The notes under the pieces are model-generated. The model was given only the letters and a program-made list of their open reading frames with translations, ran no database searches and was not told the DNA's origin. A stretch of 8,617 bases of DNA from an uncultured Cellvibrio sp. Its GTDB lineage: Bacteria > Pseudomonadota > Gammaproteobacteria > Pseudomonadales > Cellvibrionaceae. Every line of letters begins with the position of its first letter. The first letter of the stretch is position 1. Shown piece by piece: positions 7,000 through 8,617 of the stretch. The stretch spans positions 1 through 8,617 of the forward strand of contig CAMLRJ010000117.1 in NCBI GenBank assembly GCA_946482345.1, given 5' to 3'. A program made the translations under genes and the position numbers.

Positions 7000-7257
7000 T
7001 TAAGGCTCGTTATTTTTCGAAAATATTTTTTTCACTACAGCAAACAATTCAATCAGAAGCATAAGTAAACCAGCAATAAACAGAATTCCAGACATAATAA
7101 CCAGCAACGAATGTGTTCCCATTCCTGCATACATCATTGCGCCTGAAAAAATTAAAACCAACAGCGCTATGCCAAGATTTTCTTTGTCGCTTCCACTAAC
7201 AACATCAATAGTTTTGGCTGCAAAGTGATTTACCCTGATCGATAACTTTTGCTTCAT
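7000..7257 (-). CDS. Small two-helix membrane protein of unknown function
   Basis: I do not recognise this 85-residue protein. A basic, soluble N-terminus (MKQKLSIRVNHFAAK) of about 27 residues is followed by two hydrophobic segments, roughly 29-46 (GIALLVLIFSGAMMYAGM) and 49-74, joined by a very short turn (GTH). A lysine-rich tail (KKIFSKNNEP) ends the protein. By the positive-inside rule both ends would be cytoplasmic and the helices would form a hairpin in the inner membrane. There is no clear Shine-Dalgarno before the ATG at 7257. It lies between the PiT terminator and the cold-shock leader, so it is probably transcribed alone. Open frame, strong amphipathic organisation and plausible topology support a real gene. 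Confidence 0.65.
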   Translation of the reverse strand: MKQKLSIRVNHFAAKTIDVVSGSDKENLGIALLVLIFSGAMMYAGMGTHSLLVIMSGILFIAGLLMLLIELFAVVKKIFSKNNEP

Positions 7258-7313
7258 ATCAATAGATTGTGTAAGTTAAATTCAGTGTTATTACCATAGC
7301 ATTTGCACAAACA

Positions 7314-7343
7314 AAAAGCCCGATTCAAACGAATCGGGCTTTT
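7314..7343 (-). terminator. Intrinsic terminator after the phosphate transporter gene, symmetrical
   Basis: The stem aaaagcccgattc (7314-7326) pairs with gaatcgggctttt (7331-7343): 13 perfect base pairs closed by a 4-base loop. On the minus strand it follows the transporter stop codon by 24 bases and ends in a run of five T. The A-tract on the other side gives a T-run on the plus strand as well, so it could stop transcripts from both directions. It separates the transporter from the small membrane protein gene. Confidence 0.9.
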
Positions 7344-7367
7344 CATTTATGCGTAGTTAAAAATTTA

Positions 7368-8617
7368 TTAACCAAACACACCTTTGAAAAAAAAGAAAAA
7401 CAAAATCGATAAACCGGCGCCTGCGGGTAAAGTGATTACCCAGGATGCGAAAATTCCACCAATGACGCCGAGATTCAACGCGCCGATTCCGCGGGCCAAA
7501 CCAACACCCAATACAGCACCTACCAATGTGTGAGTAGTCGAAATGGGTAAACCGATTCCGGATGCAATGACCACAGTTGCGGCGGCGGACATTTCAGCAG
7601 CGAAGCCACGGCTTGGCGTGAGTTCGGTGATTTTTTTACCGATGGTGATCATGACTTTGTAGCCATAAGTAGCGAGGCCGATCACTATACCTACTCCGCC
7701 CAGTAATAAAATCCAGGGAGCAACGGCGGCTTTGGCGCCGACAACACCTGTATCAATTACGCTGATGACGGCGGCCATTGGGCCAACGGCGTTGGCTACG
7801 TCATTTGAGCCGTGGGCGAAAGCCATTGAGCAAGCGGTGAAAATCATCAGTACACCAAAGACGCGCTCAACACTGGAGAAGCGGTTGTTTTTGTCGGCAT
7901 CTTTATCCTGATTAATGCGGCTGAGCAAGAACATGCCTATACCGGCAACGATCAGGCCGATAATGGTGGCTATGCCCATGGCCTGCAGAAAACTGAATTC
8001 TATGTGGTGCGATTTAAGAACGTATTTCAAACCTTTCAAAATGGTGACCATTGACAGGAAGAAACCCACGGCAAACATGTAGAAGGGGATGTATCGTTTG
8101 GCATTGGCGAAAGGATCTTCAGTATCCAGAATCAGATATTGCACTGAGCGGAAAATCCAGAATGCCATTACACCTGCAATCAATGGTGATGTGACCCAAC
8201 TACTGACGATAACCCAAACCTGGCTCCATTGAACGGCATCCACCGACACACCGACAGCGGCAAAACCAATAATGGCGCCAACAATCGAGTGAGTAGTGGA
8301 AACTGGCCAGCCCAGAATACTGGCGATTAATAACCAGGTGCCTGCTGCCAAAAGTGAGGCCAGCATTCCATACACAAATAAATCAGGATGATCCGTCATC
8401 ACTGCTACATCCACTATGCCACTGCGGATGGTTTCGGTGACTTCACCACCGGCAAGATAAGCACCGGCAAACTCAAATACCATCGCAATAATGATGGCTT
8501 GTTTCATGGTCAAAGCGCGTGAACCCACCGATGTTCCCATGGCATTGGATACATCGTTAGCGCCTATACCCCACGCCATAAACAGGCCAAAGCAACAGGC
8601 AATAATAAAAAGAATCT
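7368..8617 (-). CDS. pit: Inorganic phosphate transporter, PiT family (N-terminus cut by window edge)
   Basis: PiT permeases carry metal-phosphate into the cell across the inner membrane with a cation gradient. The visible frame runs from the window edge without a stop (ILFIIACCFGLF precedes the first internal Met at 8579), so that Met is not the start; about 415 residues are seen and probably only a few are missing. The protein is two similar halves: GANDVSNA near the start with STTHSIVGA about 85 residues later, then GSNDVANA and STTHTLVGA in the second half. Both halves carry the phosphate-binding family signature. About ten hydrophobic segments are present, with a hydrophilic loop (DKDADKNNR) at mid-protein. 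The C-terminus ends in a run of Phe and KGVFG. The PhoU-like gene that often precedes pit would lie outside the window. Confidence 0.95.
   Translation of the reverse strand, partial: ILFIIACCFGLFMAWGIGANDVSNAMGTSVGSRALTMKQAIIIAMVFEFAGAYLAGGEVTETIRSGIVDVAVMTDHPDLFVYGMLASLLAAGTWLLIASILGWPVSTTHSIVGAIIGFAAVGVSVDAVQWSQVWVIVSSWVTSPLIAGVMAFWIFRSVQYLILDTEDPFANAKRYIPFYMFAVGFFLSMVTILKGLKYVLKSHHIEFSFLQAMGIATIIGLIVAGIGMFLLSRINQDKDADKNNRFSSVERVFGVLMIFTACSMAFAHGSNDVANAVGPMAAVISVIDTGVVGAKAAVAPWILLLGGVGIVIGLATYGYKVMITIGKKITELTPSRGFAAEMSAAATVVIASGIGLPISTTHTLVGAVLGVGLARGIGALNLGVIGGIFASWVITLPAGAGLSILFFFFFKGVFG

Noticed and set aside
6865..7068. Plus-strand 67-residue reading frame starting with GTG
   Set aside because: It overlaps the better-supported membrane protein gene, resembles no family I know, and its purine-rich upstream sequence is too close to the GTG to be a convincing ribosome binding site.
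7368..8579. Phosphate transporter start at the Met at 8579
   Set aside because: The upstream in-frame residues (LFIIACCFGLF) continue the first membrane helix seen in PiT proteins, so the gene begins beyond the window.

Overview
The window reads as part of a Gram-negative gammaproteobacterial chromosome. The evidence is two lipoprotein signals, an autotransporter-type outer-membrane barrel, a CspA-family protein and an E. coli-like ArgE. A lipoprotein carrying Calx-beta, Ig-like and discoidin-type domains suggests a marine or soil polysaccharide-using lineage such as Cellvibrionaceae, but that placement is inference. All convincing genes lie on the minus strand, so the window is read here from right to left. 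I saw no tRNA, rRNA, CRISPR array or mobile element.

Right end (8617-7368): a PiT-family phosphate transporter, cut at its N-terminus by the window edge and closed by a near-ideal intrinsic terminator with a 13-bp perfect stem. Next come a small two-helix membrane protein of unknown function (7257-7000) and a cold-shock protein (6715-6509). The cold-shock gene has its own leader hairpin and a likely intrinsic terminator.

Middle (6169-2713): the least ordinary part, a two-gene surface module. A short autotransporter-like protein (cadherin/Ig-like repeat, helical two-cysteine linker, C-terminal beta-barrel) overlaps by 11 bases a 617-residue lipoprotein built from four Ig-type domains and a terminal F5/8 type C domain. 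The overlap and a strong internal ribosome binding site suggest co-expression. A joint surface role is inference.

Left (2638-1): argE (acetylornithine deacetylase), whose start codon lies in one arm of a perfect 12-bp inverted repeat below a TATAAT box. It is followed by a HlyD-type adaptor with a lipobox and a TTG start, then an overlapping ABC ATPase cut by the left edge. Adaptor followed by ATPase matches the order of the YbhG/YbhF class of exporters, so permease genes are expected just outside the window. I see no intrinsic terminator between 6169 and 1, so readthrough from the surface module into argE and the exporter is possible.
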